Source: Phyto melanocephala
Lineage: Eukaryota > Arthropoda > Insecta > Diptera > Rhinophoridae
Direction of reading: 5' to 3'
DNA length: 64,000 bases
Assembly: GCA_941918925.1 (NCBI GenBank)
Contig: OW799233.1
Location: forward strand, 84,574,055 to 84,638,054
Position 1 is the first letter of the stretch, and every line of letters starts with the position of its first letter. The notes beneath the pieces are model-generated. The model saw only the letters and a list, made by a program, of their open reading frames with translations, was not told the origin of the DNA and did not search any database. Shown here piece after piece: positions 45,085-55,967 of this stretch. Both the position numbers and the translations under genes were made by a program.

Positions 45085-46536
45085 TACCCATGTTCTGTAA
45101 CTTTAGTGAGAACTTCTCGCATCGAAAAGTCATGAAACAAAATATCCCACCGTTTCTCGATGTGTGAGAAAAAAGTGTATCTGTAACTCATGGCGAACAA
45201 TACCATTTATGATTACGTTGTTACGTTAGAGCTATCAAAAATTATACTTAATTATAAGAAGAAGAAGAAGAAAAAAAAATAAACTTTAGAAGTGCGGAAA
45301 TAATAATACATATAAAATTTAGAAAATAAAAGTGTTTAAAAAAATAAGTGCAGAAGGAAGAAATAAAATGTACAATGCAGCTTTAGTTAGAGCGGTTGGG
45401 GATGATGAAAGGAATATGTTGCGGATTTATCGTAAAAGGTTGTGCGATTCAACAGACTCTTTTGAAATGCCGGAGAATTGATTTAAGGAACTATATCGCT
45501 TAAGCAGATCATCAGCAATGGTTCTGCTTGAAGGCACCTTTTATGAGAAAAGGTGTAAGGAATACAAATTTGCCTTCACTTTCCAAGACATTGGTAACAT
45601 TGTTTCCTTTTGATGATAAACATAATGATGATGGTGGTGTATTTAGGATTTTTGTTTAGGACACACGACATACAAATTAAACAATTTGGTTAAACAATAA
45701 ACACTTTTTGTAAATATTTAAGGTCTAAATAAAAAAGGAATAAAAAAATTATAAAAATTATTTCGAAATTGAAATAAAAAAAAAATAAATGAAAAGAATT
45801 TAGCAATTTTATTTAGTTAGTTAGTTTTTTTAAACTTTAAATGACTTTGATGATTGTAAAAATATAATCAATATAAAATAAAATCTATATTTTTTAGAAA
45901 TATAAAAACTTTTGTAAATTAAACAAAGATAGTTACCATAAATTATTTCCCGTAGTAAGAAAATTTATAACCTCAAATTTAAAGTAATTAATTTTTCATT
46001 TCCTAATTTCTTTCTTTTACATACATAAAAGTTTAAAGCACAAAAAAAACATTATTTCAATTACAAAATATTTTATAGAAGGTTCGATAGTTTAAACTCG
46101 ATATCTAATTTTCCTTTTTGTTGCTTTGAAACCCGCATAATTTTCTTAACGATAACAAATTTATAATATTAATACATACATATGTATGCATTAATAATAA
46201 AAAAAACATTTAAACTTTACATTTTCCATGTTTTTGTCACTGATTTTTGACTTTTTATATTTTTTGGCTCAAAGTTTTTGCAATCTCGCGGTCTTTTTGT
46301 TTGTGACTTATTTTGACAGTTCAAAGTGAGAAGTTCTCGCCTGAAAACTTTACAGAAACACTTTTTTTATGGCTTACGAGTATTTTTCTTACGTGACAGG
46401 TATTTCTCGCATGAATAGTTACAGAAACAGTACAGTGAGAAAAAACAGCTGTTTGTTTCGATTTGTTGTATTTCCGTACCAATTTACATGTTTCAAGTGA
46501 AAAGTTTCTCGTAGCGAGAGTTACAGAACATGGGCA
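45085..46536 (+). mobile_element. PIF/Harbinger element, internally deleted, with CTG target duplication
   Basis: Terminal inverted repeats TACCCATGTTCTGTAACT and TGCCCATGTTCTGTAACT differ at one base. CTG at 45082-45084 and 46537-46539 is a 3-bp target duplication, the size typical of PIF/Harbinger. Inside both ends lie repeated sub-terminal motifs of the form GAGAA..TTCTCGC (left 45107-45175, right 46325-46530), probable transposase-binding sites. A decayed HARBI1-like frame is at 45368-45616. At 1452 bp it is too short for both transposase and the Myb-like protein of autonomous members. Confidence 0.8.
45368..45616 (+). pseudogene. HARBI1-like transposase N-terminal remnant
   Basis: The frame opens MYNAALVRAVGDDERNMLRI and continues RLCDSTDSFEMPEN, then a TGA at 45479-45481, then FKELYRLSRSSAMVLLEGTF and, after a short gap, EYKFAFTFQDIGNIVSF. 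The pattern LRD-SDPF-LPE--F---FRLSK--V--LL is that of the HARBI1/PIF transposase N-terminus, preceding the catalytic domain. The DDE core is absent, evidently lost by deletion. The position inside Harbinger-type TIRs supports the identification. Confidence 0.65.
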
Positions 46537-46539
46537 CTG

Positions 46540-47169
46540 ATCACTTGCAACTTAACAAAAAAAAAAAAAAAGAACGTTATACCGCTGCATTACTACAGTA
46601 AATATTCAGTATCGATGGAGTTTCTATATATTTTCCCTTTTTTGTGTATTATATAGTATTTTTGAAGCTTGAATTGCTAAAAAAAATGTTTACGTGAAAA
46701 TGATAAATGATTTAAGAGCAAAACACGCTGAAGAAATAAATAAAGCTTCACTTTTAGTTTGGGGTTTTGACAAGCAAAAGCAATTTTCTTTTAGAAGCTC
46801 ATATATATATTTTTTTAAATTGAATCCAAAAATGTTGTAGTAGAAACTTTGTTGCAAAATATGTATGCATAAGTATGTACGTGTATTTTTCTTGCTAAAA
46901 GCCAAAAACAAATTTTCAACCAAATATCAAAGAAAAGAAAAGTTTGTTTTTACAAATCAGTTATTAAAAGGGTTTATTTAGTTTAAAAAATAAATTTTAA
47001 AGAGCGTGCTGAGGGAATTTCTGATTATGCGCACACCAACTGGATATACAGAAACAGCCTCAATGCAGACACTTTCATGTATTTAATAATTTAAGTTAAT
47101 TTTTGAAATACATAATGAAAATAATATTTGTTTTATATTTATGTTTATTATTTAAAATAGTAAAAAGAG
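46540..47169. other. AT-rich stretch without recognisable gene
   Basis: Nothing recognised beyond short frames. Confidence 0.45.
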
Positions 47170-47470
47170 CAAGTAAGAGTGCTATATTCGGCCATGCCGA
47201 ATCTTACATACCCTTCACAACGTGTAGTCATGCAATAACAGTAGTTTGTATCACCACCATTCATCTCATATGAAATACGTACATTCATATAAAAAACATA
47301 CATATATAAAAACATCCCATTGTTGTTTTCGTGAAAAAAAATTGAGGTGGTCGTGGGTTTTTGCTCATATCTCAGTTGTTTATGTACCGATGTTTCTGAT
47401 TTTTAATACCGATCTATTCCTGATTATTTCTGATATTTTAATACAACAATATACAAAATTTTTTAAAAAA
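47170..47470 (-). mobile_element. DINE-1-like family A fragment
   Basis: Starts CAAGTAAGAGTGCTATATTC with hairpin ATTCGGCCATGCCGAAT (one loop and one stem change relative to others), CATACCCTTCACAACGTGTA and CATTCATCTCATATGAAATA. It then jumps to GAGGTGGTCGTGGGTTTTTG and TGATTTTTAATACCGATCTA before decaying. The A/T domain and tRNA-like block are deleted. Confidence 0.7.
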
Positions 47471-47639
47471 ATGGGCATTACTATTTCTACTTTAGAAAAA
47501 GTTTTGGCTCCGTTTTGAGACTACATGAAAGAAAATAAATAAATAGCAAATCGATCTTAAACAAAGGATATAAATCATATTTTAGTGTAAACAGATTATA
47601 CATCAGTGATTAAAGTTATTTACAAAGTAATAAATTTAA

Positions 47640-47715
47640 AAGTATTAAAGTATTACACAAAATCGTGGGGTGGGTATCTAAAATTCGGCGCAGCCATATA
47701 TAGCGCATTTACTTG
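47640..47715 (+). mobile_element. DINE-like 3' end (family B type) in opposite orientation
   Basis: GGGGTGGGTATCTAAAATTC, a degraded hairpin ATTCGGCGCAGCCATAT and the terminus AGCGCATTTACTTG read as a family B-like 3' end on the plus strand. It faces away from the family A 3' end at 47170, so two 3' termini bound this 546-bp interval. Confidence 0.55.
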
Positions 47716-49138
47716 TTTTATTTGTCAAAGAAAAATTCATGCCATAAGTGAAAAAGAGATGGAAGTTCAGCATGTGGAAAGACATAATTTCACAAATCAA
47801 CATTCATCTATTTATGTATTTACACACATCCCTTCTCTAGATACAATTTAGGTACGTAAGAGAACATTAAAATGTATCTCTTGAATAAAATAGTTTAAAA
47901 ACTACCTTCCAACAAATTATGCATGTTTTTGTTATTTGAAATTATAGTTAAGCCGGTTTAAAAATTTTAAATTCTTTCAAGTCAGTAAATGGCAAGACGA
48001 AACAAACAACAAATACAAATTTAGTGTGTACTTTAAATTAAAACCAATTTCCGCATGAGGTTTTGACAGCATTTGTAAGAAGGGGCGTGTGTTGTTGACT
48101 TTTAAAAGTCACATTAGTATTGTAAACCTTTAACCTAGTGACAATTAGAATTATTATCTTACATTGTTTGTAACTATTTACTTAAAAGTAGTTTGTTTTG
48201 TTTTGCTTTGCATTTTTCCAAGTTAATAAGTTAATCTCTCACTGAAATTAATTACACTTAACTAGTTTAAGTAAGCACTTAATATTAATTCTTTTAATCT
48301 GTAGATGTAACAATTTTTTCACATGAAAGCGAAAGTTTAAAAAGTCATAAAGTAGAAAGCTAATTAAACAAACTGCGGCACCAATCAATGCTGGCAACAA
48401 TTTCTAAAAAGTTAGTCATTGCATTTCAGTTGTATGTTCGACCGGAGTGTAAAGTACTTTTTATATTGATAAAGAAAAATAATTAGCAATAAAATACTTT
48501 TTATTATACTTAACATTTCAAATCAAAATATTATCGATGAATTACATTGTAGATATTGGAGTTTTTATATTTTATTCAAACTTACGCCTTATTTCTCCGA
48601 AATATTTATCGTCAACTTTATTATGAATATAAAAATTGAAGTACATATTTATGGCACTGTTGCCAATTTAGCAATTTTCTGGCTAGATTTAGTTATTTTT
48701 GAACACGCGCAGCTAAAAAAATTAATTTATCTATTAGCCATTTTTAAATGTCTTTTAGTCAATTTTTAGCCATTTAGCACTTTGTGTACAGCCAAAGAAC
48801 TTAAAGAAAACGCATTGCATCCGAGGTAGCTAACATTGCATATCATTTCGCAGACATAATTAACAGTTAAAATTTGAAGAGGAAGATAGAAAATGTAGAA
48901 ATTTAGAATTTTGGAGACAAACAGCTGATGATGAAATAAGACTTCAAATAAACACAAAAATAATCAAATTATTTGCACTTAATATCTGTAAAAAAAAAAA
49001 TAAAGAAACAGGGTAGAAAATATGCAACAGTCATGTTGGAAAAAATGCCATTAGTATTTCAAACAGTCATGCCAACTACAAAGCAAAAAATTTATTACAA
49101 TTAAAAGTAAATTATGAAATTTTAGAAAGTTTTATTTT
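47716..49138. other. stretch without recognisable gene
   Basis: A segment near 48650-48720 (GGCACTGTTGCCAATTTAGC) has hAT-terminus style, but no partner end was found. No gene recognised. Confidence 0.4.
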
Positions 49139-49959
49139 TATACCCTTCACACAGTGAAAAAGGGTATATATAGGTTTGTCATTCCGTGTGAAATTTCTAC
49201 AATTTTCATTTCCGACCCCATAAAGTATATATTTTCTGAAAGCTTATGAATAGGGGAGTCGATTAAGCTCTGTCAGTCTGTCCGTGTGTATGTTGAAATC
49301 AACTTTTTGAAGCCCCCCCGACATAGGTTGGACCCGGGTAAGGTATTAAAATATCAGAAATATTCGGGAGTAGATCATTATTGAAAATCAGACACATCGG
49401 TACATAAACAACTGAGATATAAGCAAAAACCCACGACCACCTCGATTTTTTTTCACAAAAACAACATTACAACAACAACATACATACATACAAACGTGTA
49501 TACTGGTTTGAGAAAACGTGGCATCGAAACCCAGCTGAGCCAAAAAAAATTTTTTTTAAATTTTTTAAAATTTTTTTTTTTATTTTTTTTTTTTTATTTT
49601 TTATATTTTTTATATTATTTATATTTTTATTACTATTTTTTTAAATTTTTTTTTTTATTTTTTTTTTTTTTAATTTTTTTTTGTTTTATATATATTATAT
49701 ATATAATAATTTATTTTTTAATTTTTTTATTAATTTTTTTTTTAAATTTATTAAAAAATTTTTTTTTTATTTTTTTTTTGTTTTTTTTTAACATGCATAC
49801 GTGAATTTATAATTTTACAATGGGATGTTTTTATATATGTATGTTTTTATATGTATTTCATATGGGATGAATGGTGACACAAAACGGCTGTTATTGCATG
49901 ACTACACGTTGTGAAGGGTATATAAGATTCGGCACGGCCGAATATAGCGCTCTTACTTG
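49139..49959 (+). mobile_element. DINE-1-like family A, full-length reference copy
   Basis: This copy shows the element in its own 5' to 3' order on the plus strand: 5' hairpin TATACCCTTCACACAGTGAA..AAGGGTATA; TTTGTCATTCCGTGTG; CCGACCCCATAAAGTATATA; GTCAGTCTGTCCGTGTGT; ACCACGACCACCTCG; a CAACAACATACATACATAC tract; the tRNA-like block (49498-49545); a T-rich A/T domain (49545-49790); CATATGGGATGAATGG; CACGTTGTGAAGGGTATATA; the 3' hairpin ATTCGGCACGGCCGAAT; and the terminus AGCGCTCTTACTTG against flanking T. The TGTGAAGGGTATA at the 3' side inverts the 5' TATACCCTTCACA. No coding frame of its own. Confidence 0.85.
49545..49790. repeat. T-rich, almost GC-free domain of DINE family A
   Basis: About 245 bp with almost no G or C, made of T runs separated by A. 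The frame covering it translates to Phe/Leu/Ile/Tyr runs and is not a gene. Equivalent A-rich tracts (opposite orientation) lie at 27620-27880 and 14320-14480. Confidence 0.85.
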
Positions 49960-50064
49960 TTTATTTTTTAAGTTTTTTAAAAAGGACAAAATTAATGAGG
50001 ACTTTTATGTTACGGAATATTATAGAGTGTTTTGCAGTAAGAGAGGGGAGATAATTAAAAAAAA

Positions 50065-50366
50065 CCAGTCAGAGCACTGTGCCGAAATATTATACCTACC
50101 ACCAATTTTGTGTATGTACTTTTATAGTACAAAATTTTTTATCTTGTTATTAACAGTAATCACTATGGAGTAATCTCTCTGCATCTTCGATTTGCTAATA
50201 ATTTATTTTTTTAAATTTAGTCTTACAATGAAACGATAAGAATTTCTGTCGGCGTTAAAGTGCGTGTATCACCTTTATTTTCCGTTATTGCAAATATTTT
50301 GACCAAAAAATTATATTTTAAAATTTCAAAATCTTGCATATAATATTGTCAGTTTTATTACAGAAT
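50065..50366 (-). mobile_element. DINE-1-like family B fragment
   Basis: CAGTCAGAGCACTGTGCCGA is the 3' end with half of the hairpin deleted, followed by TTATACCTACCACCAATTTT, TTAACAGTAATCACTATGGA and AATTTAGTCTTACAATGAAA. It loses similarity near 50366. The 5' part is missing. Confidence 0.65.
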
Positions 50367-52537
50367 GAAAAATTAATAAATAAATCATTAAAACAATATC
50401 AAATATTTATTTTATTGTAATAATTTATATTATTTAAATAAGTTTGACCAATACCCTGCTTGCTTTTTAATCGTTAATGAAACTACCAAAAAATTTATGC
50501 GGTTTAAACTGAACATGAACTCATAAACGTAATGTTTTTTCTCAATGGGATTTCCGTTAATTTTTCTTTAAAACATAAATTCTTACATTTGATAAAACTC
50601 TTTTTAATCAACCTTTTCTTTTCGTAAAATAAATTATATTTTACACTAAAGATTATAATTTTTAACTGAAAAACTTTTTATTTACTTAAACTGTATCATG
50701 AGTTTTAGCTAAGATATGCATTTTTACTTAAAACCTTGAAGTAAAACTACCATTTCATAAACAATCACATTAAACTTCTATTTTACAAACGTATTGATAG
50801 AGAATAAAGGTTTTGTTCTAGATTTTCCATCATAATAAAAAACTCTATAAAAGGACGAAAATAAAACTAAAAGAAAACAAGCAGAAAAATAAAATAATGC
50901 TAAATAATACTTGTAAAAGTCATGTGCCATTTTATTTATTATTTGCAGACAATTCCATTGTCTTTTCCAGTTGTCGGGTTGTCATTGTTCGACTCATTTC
51001 AACCCCTCACAGTGATTGTGTGATCAAACATTAAACATATCCATACATACATACAATCATACATAAATACATACACCCATACTGAAATACTTACATACAT
51101 ACATATGTATATTAGAAGTCTATATAAATAGAGTAGTGCAGCTGAAATGTGTACCCATTTTTATTGTGTCCTTAAAACGACTCTTTTCTTCAACGAATTA
51201 AGTAGCAAACACTAGTAAACAAACATAAAATTATCTACATACATATGTATGTATTTATTGTGTAAATAAATATTTATAGTTGTGCAACTTTAAAAAGTTA
51301 TCCTAGTTAGGTTCTTCTTTACTTTTTCTAAATATATTTTCATATTGAAAATAATTATAAATTTTGTGTGAAATATTCGTTAATTGTTTGCCAGTTAATT
51401 TGTAAATCGACCATTCTCTGGAGCTTTCTCATTTGTAACTGCCTCATTTATAAAAGTTTTAGGTTTATTTGATGCCTTGTATTTATATTGTAATACGAAA
51501 ATTAATTAGAAAATATTCAATCGCATTGTAGAAGTACTATGTGGGAAGATATTCCAAAGGAACATATGATATTCGAGTTAGTTTAAATTATTCTCTTTTT
51601 ATACAGAATTTGTAAAAAAAATATATTTTGGTATAATTATTCTATAATAAATTTTAATTTAATTTTAAAATGAACATGCAGTGGAGATTTTCAAATTGCA
51701 TGAGTGTCAGAATATGAGCGAATTAATAAATATGTACATTTACAATTATAATTTTTCATATATGTACATCTAATTACGTACTCTCTTCGTATAAGAGATG
51801 TCACGCCCAATTTTATCTTTTATTATAAACTTTGTCCTATTTTTACAAAGAAAAAATGGAAAAATTGTAAGATTATTCTCATGAAAGTAAAATTTTTAAA
51901 TTGTTTACTTTACAAAATAACCCGTCGGCAAGAAAAACCAAATTTAGTTTTTTTTAAACTGCTGAAAAATTTGTTTGTTTTTGCCAAACGCTTCCTACGT
52001 ATTAGAGTTACAACACAGTACAGATTTAACACAAATAATTTTGAAAGAATCTAAACCAACCAACTTGGCCGTACTCTCGCTTTCTGTAGACACCTACACT
52101 CAAAAAATACATAGAGTAATCCGTACTTAAATTTAGCCGTAGCGGTGTACAAAATGCTTGATTTAAAATTGGAAATGTCAAGTATGAATTCCTTAACTTT
52201 AGGAATAGCTAAGCCGAAAAAAGTCTGATTTTAAGAATTATTGCCATAAGTTAAGCTCGAAACCGTACTTAAGGTATGTTAAGAACAAAATTTAATCAAG
52301 TATTGATTTAACCAGAAAATGCGCTTGTTTCAAGAATTAGTAGCTTGGTTTGATCGTTGCATTTTAGTATCTTCATTACTTATGCTTTGATATTTATTCA
52401 GTTTTATTAAAACTAAAAAAAAATTACGAACAAAGCATGAAACTGCTACAGCTTTATTGTCCTAAACAGCTTAAGTATGATAAATAAAATGAGAATTATA
52501 AAAACATACTTGCAATTTCATAGAGTGTGTTTATCTA
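50367..52537. other. AT-rich stretch without recognisable gene
   Basis: Includes an ATAC/CATA-rich microsatellite region at 51043-51110. No coding frame or terminal repeat recognised. Confidence 0.45.
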
Positions 52538-53469
52538 CACGCAAAGAAAAACTATGGTTACGACATGATCACAATGGTCATCGAAACAATGGTTGTCGAA
52601 AACAAGTAATAGTTAAATTTATTTTATTTCATTATATATTTTTTACGATAACCAAGCATTTGTTTGAATTGTAGCCTTTAACGTTAATTTTTTCTAAAAA
52701 CGTCGATATGTTTTAAAAAAACTAATCCGACAAAAATAGAATTATATTCCAAAGCATTAAAAATTACAAATAATCATTAAATAATAGCTGAGACAACAGT
52801 ATGATTAGAAAGCAATCAAGCAATGATTTTTTATGATAATAGTCTGATTTCAAATTTTCTTTTTCTTGCTGAATAAATTTTTATTATATAAAAAATTTGA
52901 GATGTCGAAAAAATTAACAAAAATTTTAAAAAAATTAAAGAAATTTAAAAATAAACGAGAAAATGTAAAAAAAAATTTATAAAAATTGCTATTAAAAAGA
53001 TAAGTGCAATAAGTTTATCTAACTTGAAGCAAAATGCTAAAATTTGCCCTAAAAAACAAAGATTGTCGATTTTAACTATAGTCATATATCTGTGGCTTGG
53101 AGCTAAAAGGGTCAATATCAAAATATTTACTTTTGAAAAAATTTGAATTGAACTTTAACTTTTACATATGCTTTCATAGTGACATTGGCCTTTATTTTAT
53201 AAATGAAGCTGTTCTGGGTAAAGTATGACTTTAGCTGTTTTACCATAATGCAATAGAGCAAGAAAACAAATCTAATGCAATGATTAACTCAAAAGAGCAA
53301 AAAAGTGACATTAGCCCTTTTAGCTCCCAGCCACAGATATATGGTAATTAAATGATACTTTTATTAAACATAATAATGATAATTTGCAACAATTATATGT
53401 TTTAACGATAATCATTTAATTTAATCATAGTATGTTGCTTTTAGATTATGATTACCAAATCTTTGCGTA
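52538..53469. mobile_element. MITE family D, copy 2, with nested MITE family C
   Basis: Matches 41101-41763 from CACGCAAAGAAAAA through TTACGACATGATCAC, AATCATTAAATAATAG..GAGACAACAGTATGAT, TTGCTGAATAAATTTTTATT and TAGTATGTTGCT to CTTTGCGTA. TA flanks the left end, and TA follows the right end. Removing the 247-bp insertion at 53090 leaves about 685 bp, close to copy 1. Confidence 0.75.
53090..53336. mobile_element. 247-bp MITE (family C), copy 1
   Basis: CTGTGGCTTGGAGCTAAAAG at the left and the inverse of CTTTTAGCTCCCAGCCACAG at the right form a TIR of at least 20 bp that extends to CAAT/ATTA and beyond (AGTGACAT). Flanks ATAT on each side may be the target duplication. A second copy is at 56622. 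Non-coding; superfamily unknown. Confidence 0.8.
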
Positions 53470-53627
53470 TAAGAAAATATCTAAAAAACATAATATTGTT
53501 TTTCTTAATTTAAGAGAAATAAGACTTAATTTAAGAAGCAATTAAAGGTTTTGTACTCGATTTTGTAAAATGAGCCAGTTTTTTATTTGTTTTAAGAAAA
53601 CAACAAAAATAAACCATACTTAAATTT
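53470..53627. other. short AT-rich spacer
   Basis: Nothing recognised between the MITE and the piggyBac element. Confidence 0.4.
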
Positions 53628-53631
53628 TTAA

Positions 53632-55571
53632 CCCATTACCGCTCACTGTCGCCATGTGAAGACAGTTGTTTAACTGATGGCATTTATAAAAGTAAACGTT
53701 AGTCTCTCAATATTAAAACAAATATCGTTTCTAAAAGGTTCAAAAAAATTATAACAAAACTTGCAAGTTGCTGCAAGAAGTTTAAGTGTTAATTTAAGTT
53801 CTTGTAATTGCGCATTTGAATTCGATTTATTTTGTTGTAAAGTTGCATAAAATAAAAATATAACAATAAATTTTTCTCCATAGAGTGTGTGAATGATTTT
53901 AAGATCGTTTACCAAAAGAAAAAATTTAACGGTTTTTTATAAAGTAAGATTTTGTTAAGCTGTCCCCAGTTGGGGAGAATGGGCGTTACAGATATATATA
54001 TATTATATTTTTCATTTTATATTTAGATTTTTCAATATATACAAAATAGCGCATTGCAATACCTTTAGAGGACAAATTGATTATTTGCGACTTCAGGAGA
54101 CCGTTAAGGATATTATGGAAAACGATGACGTTGATGATGAACATAATATTCTAGTTCGTGTCAGGTGATGCCGATTTATCTAGTGATGAAGACGAAGAAA
54201 ATGTCGAATAACCAACCAACCAAATCAGGAGACCGTTAAGGATATTATGGAAAACGATGACGTTGATGATGAACATAATATTCTAGTTCGTGTCAGGTGA
54301 TGCCGATTTATCTAGTGATGAAGACGAAGAAAATGTCGAAGGCCTATTGTGTATAAATATGCCAAACGACATGCCAAGAAAAATTGAGCTTGTATGCAGA
54401 AAGAAAGAAGAATTTTCTGATTTATATGGGAATAAAAGTGGTGATGAACCACTCTCTAGATTGTTAAAAAAAAAGTTACAATGCAAGAAGTTCAACGTAA
54501 TTTTGGAGATCCTAAGCGGAGACCTATTTTATCGTCTTATAGTGCAAAGTTTAATACAATCTTACTACACGCATTTTGTTTGAAAAAGTATTTGATTTCG
54601 TAATTAATTTAATAGTTGAGAACAGTATTTTATATGCTATCCAAAATAACCGACACAACTTTAGCGTAGATCGCGATGACCTGAAACATTTTTAAGGACT
54701 TTACTGTTAGGCGGATATGTCCACCTACCTTCAGAGCGCGATTATTTTAATTTGGATGAAGACTTAGGAGTCCAATCCAATGAGACGCCAATTGGAAATT
54801 AAGAAAAACTTGCACTTTGCGGATAACAGTCTTGCCAGAAGTTCAAAGAGTTGTTAAGTCTCTTCTATTTTACGTTTTGATAAAAATAATAAATTTACAA
54901 TAGAACATTGGAAGGATAATAACGTCATGATCATGGCAATGAATTTTATACATCCACAAGGAAAAGTAAGAAAATGCTGAATTTAATAAGTTAATTGCAA
55001 ATTTTTACCAGTGAATGGAAGGCGTCGACGAAATGGACCAAAATCTATTAGAAATATATTACAGAGTATCCATTAGAGAAAAAAAATGGTGATGGTGTAT
55101 TTTGACCTATATTCTAGATTTGGCGCCAATTAACGCTTATCGGTTATATGTTTTGTTATGTAGAGAACTTCAGTGGACCAACTATCGTTTAGTAAAAATA
55201 TTACCAGGGCGTATTTAACTCCTAAAATTAAAAAAACGTCCTTCTACTTCCGTCGCAGTTGTAGCTGATTGAAGAAATAATGGCCATAATCCTAAAAAAT
55301 TAAAAAATCAACTGCGATGTGTTATTTGCCATTCTATGTTTCGATGGAGATGTGTAATATGCATAAAAACACTTTGTGTGGAGCGAATTTTTTTTAGGCA
55401 ATTTCATAGCTAAAACGCCCGTTGTCCCCATATGAGGACACCCATTTTTCTAAAAAACTAAAAAAAAATTTTAATTTTTTGTAATGAATTCCTTTTATTT
55501 TATCTCTATTAAATCAATAAATAAAAGTAAAAAAGTTTTTTACCGGCAGTTTCTTCTTGGGCGGTAATGGG
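53632..55571 (+). mobile_element. decayed piggyBac-like element flanked by TTAA
   Basis: Ends CCCATTACCGC and GCGGTAATGGG are perfect inverted repeats bounded by TTAA at 53628-53631 and 55572-55575, the piggyBac insertion hallmark. The interior translates in broken frames. There is an acidic N-terminus (DADLSSDEDEENVEG). Then come YAIQNNRHNFSVDRDDLKHF and LEIKKNLHFADNSLARSS, matching the start of the piggyBac DDD domain. Further on, DNNVMIMAMNFIHPQGK and YRVSIREKKW match its C-terminal part. The segment with the first catalytic Asp is deleted, and there are many stops. At 1940 bp it is shorter than usual autonomous copies. Confidence 0.85.
54094..54340. repeat. 115-bp tandem duplication with 17-bp filler inside the piggyBac element
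   Basis: 54094-54208 and 54226-54340 are identical 115-bp copies beginning CAGGAGACCGTTAAGG and ending AAAATGTCGAA. They are separated by TAACCAACCAACCAAAT, which is itself a short CCAA repeat. The duplicated part encodes the acidic N-terminus. Confidence 0.9.
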
Positions 55572-55575
55572 TTAA

Positions 55576-55967
55576 GCACGATTTCGGCTAAGTTTAAATA
55601 TTTAATTCTTTGATTTAGAAGTTAATTTTTCTTTCTGTGTATACTTTATCAGTGATTGATTTGTTTCCTACTGAAATAAACAACGATGCCGCCACACTCA
55701 TTCAACAACAAAAGCTATATTTCTTGACGCACTATTTTAAACAAAATGTTTATATCACAAAACAATCAGTTATTAAAAAATAAGTAACTTTCGTTATCTT
55801 AACTTACTTTACAAACTCATCGGGACGTTTTCTATCTTCAATTAATTAACAAAAATCAGAAAAGTTTCAATATCTCTTAATATTTTAAGTCCAAATGCAA
55901 TCATCAATTAGTAAAATTTAACTACTTTAAATGAATAAAAATAAAAAATAAATATAAAAAAAAAAAA
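55576..55967. other. AT-rich stretch without recognisable gene
   Basis: Nothing recognised. Confidence 0.4.

Noticed and set aside
48655..48700. Single hAT-like terminus GGCACTGTTGCC
   Set aside because: No matching opposite terminus or target duplication found nearby.
49496..49804. 102-codon plus-strand open frame
   Set aside because: It reads through the T-rich domain of a DINE element and encodes runs of Phe, Leu, Ile and Tyr; low-complexity artefact.
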